NCBI GenBank assembly: GCA_020633125.1
Contig: JACKEH010000066.1
Span: 1-22,735 of the forward strand
Origin: Sandaracinus sp.
GTDB taxonomy: Bacteria > Myxococcota_A > Polyangia > Polyangiales > Houyiibacteriaceae
DNA length: 22,735 nt
Direction: 5' to 3'
Position 1 is the first letter of the stretch; every line of letters begins with the position of its first letter. Below the pieces are notes generated by a model. That model was not told the origin of the DNA. It ran no database searches and saw only the letters and a list, made by a program, of their open reading frames with translations. Made by a program: the position numbers and the translations under genes. Positions 22,649 through 22,735 of the stretch are shown one piece after another.

Positions 22649-22735
22649 CCCCATCGGGCAGAGCCCGAGTGGGGCCCCCCTCCACCCACCCGTCCGCGGG
22701 GTCAGCCGCGGACGCGTCTCTCGGAGGGGCGTTCC
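22625..22735. repeat. Hairpin cluster with a repeated 13-mer at the window edge
   Basis: GGAGGGGCGTTCC occurs at 22625-22637 and again at 22723-22735, where the window ends, a spacing of 98. Between them lie two further hairpins: TCGGGC-AGA-GCCCGA near 22655-22669 and GTCCGCGG-GGTCAG-CCGCGGAC near 22691-22712. It may be the first unit of a tandem array that continues beyond the window. Confidence 0.4.

Noticed and set aside
20857..22689. 610-codon minus-strand open frame opposite the glycosyltransferase
   Set aside because: Mirror of a gene with strong GC3 bias; no domain is recognisable and the plus strand is a clear GT2.

Overview
The window is very GC-rich and fits a myxobacterium (Myxococcota, probably the Polyangiales/Sandaracinus side; this is inferred from gene families, as no marker gene for taxonomy is present). 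The pointers are a MYXO-CTERM-type sorting signal (Cys, hydrophobic stretch, Arg cluster) behind thrombospondin type 3 repeats, a membrane-anchored Ser/Thr kinase, a PEGA-domain protein, DUF2914 and TPR envelope proteins. Most genes are chromosomal housekeeping or envelope genes. There is no phage, CRISPR array or integron.

Layout. 1-2.1 kb (minus): rsmD and a secreted PEGA protein, separated by a hexamer-repeat spacer and a clear terminator. 2.3-4.6 kb (plus): a LicC/PntC-like cytidylyltransferase and a PknB-type kinase. A shared bidirectional terminator at 4652-4687 meets a minus-strand 817-codon ORF that joins a TSP3/MYXO-CTERM surface protein to a second signal peptide plus TPR protein. 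7.36-8.14 kb (minus): an isolated SctR/FliP export-gate gene. 8.2-10.8 kb (plus): a voltage-sensor-type K+ channel with an RCK module, translationally coupled to a YkgJ-type cysteine-cluster protein. 10.85-16.06 kb (minus): histidine kinase, alpha/beta hydrolase, DUF2914 lipoprotein, polysaccharide deacetylase and YdcF/SanA-like DUF218 protein. 16.3-20.6 kb (plus): PP2C phosphatase (frameshifted as read), a 794-base mosaic of repeats and hairpins, gltX, and a CPBP intramembrane protease overlapping gltX by four bases (also frameshifted as read). 20.57-21.17 kb: a long intergenic region with a 163-bp MITE-like element bounded by perfect 26-bp inverted repeats. 21.17-22.61 kb: a CslA/BcsA-like processive glycosyltransferase, followed by a cluster of hairpins.

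How it works together. Several genes belong to envelope and surface biology: the surface protein, CPBP protease, deacetylase, DUF218 protein, GT2 and lipoprotein. Others belong to signalling: Ser/Thr kinase, PP2C, histidine kinase and K+ channel. The kinase and PP2C phosphatase could oppose one another, but they lie 12 kb apart and nothing in the sequence links them. The CPBP family includes the proposed myxosortases that process MYXO-CTERM proteins, so its presence near a MYXO-CTERM protein is suggestive only.

No complete new defence or mobile system was recognised. The most unusual items are the two-in-one surface protein/TPR ORF, the solitary secretion export-gate gene, the 17.4-18.2 kb repeat mosaic and the 163-bp inverted-repeat element.
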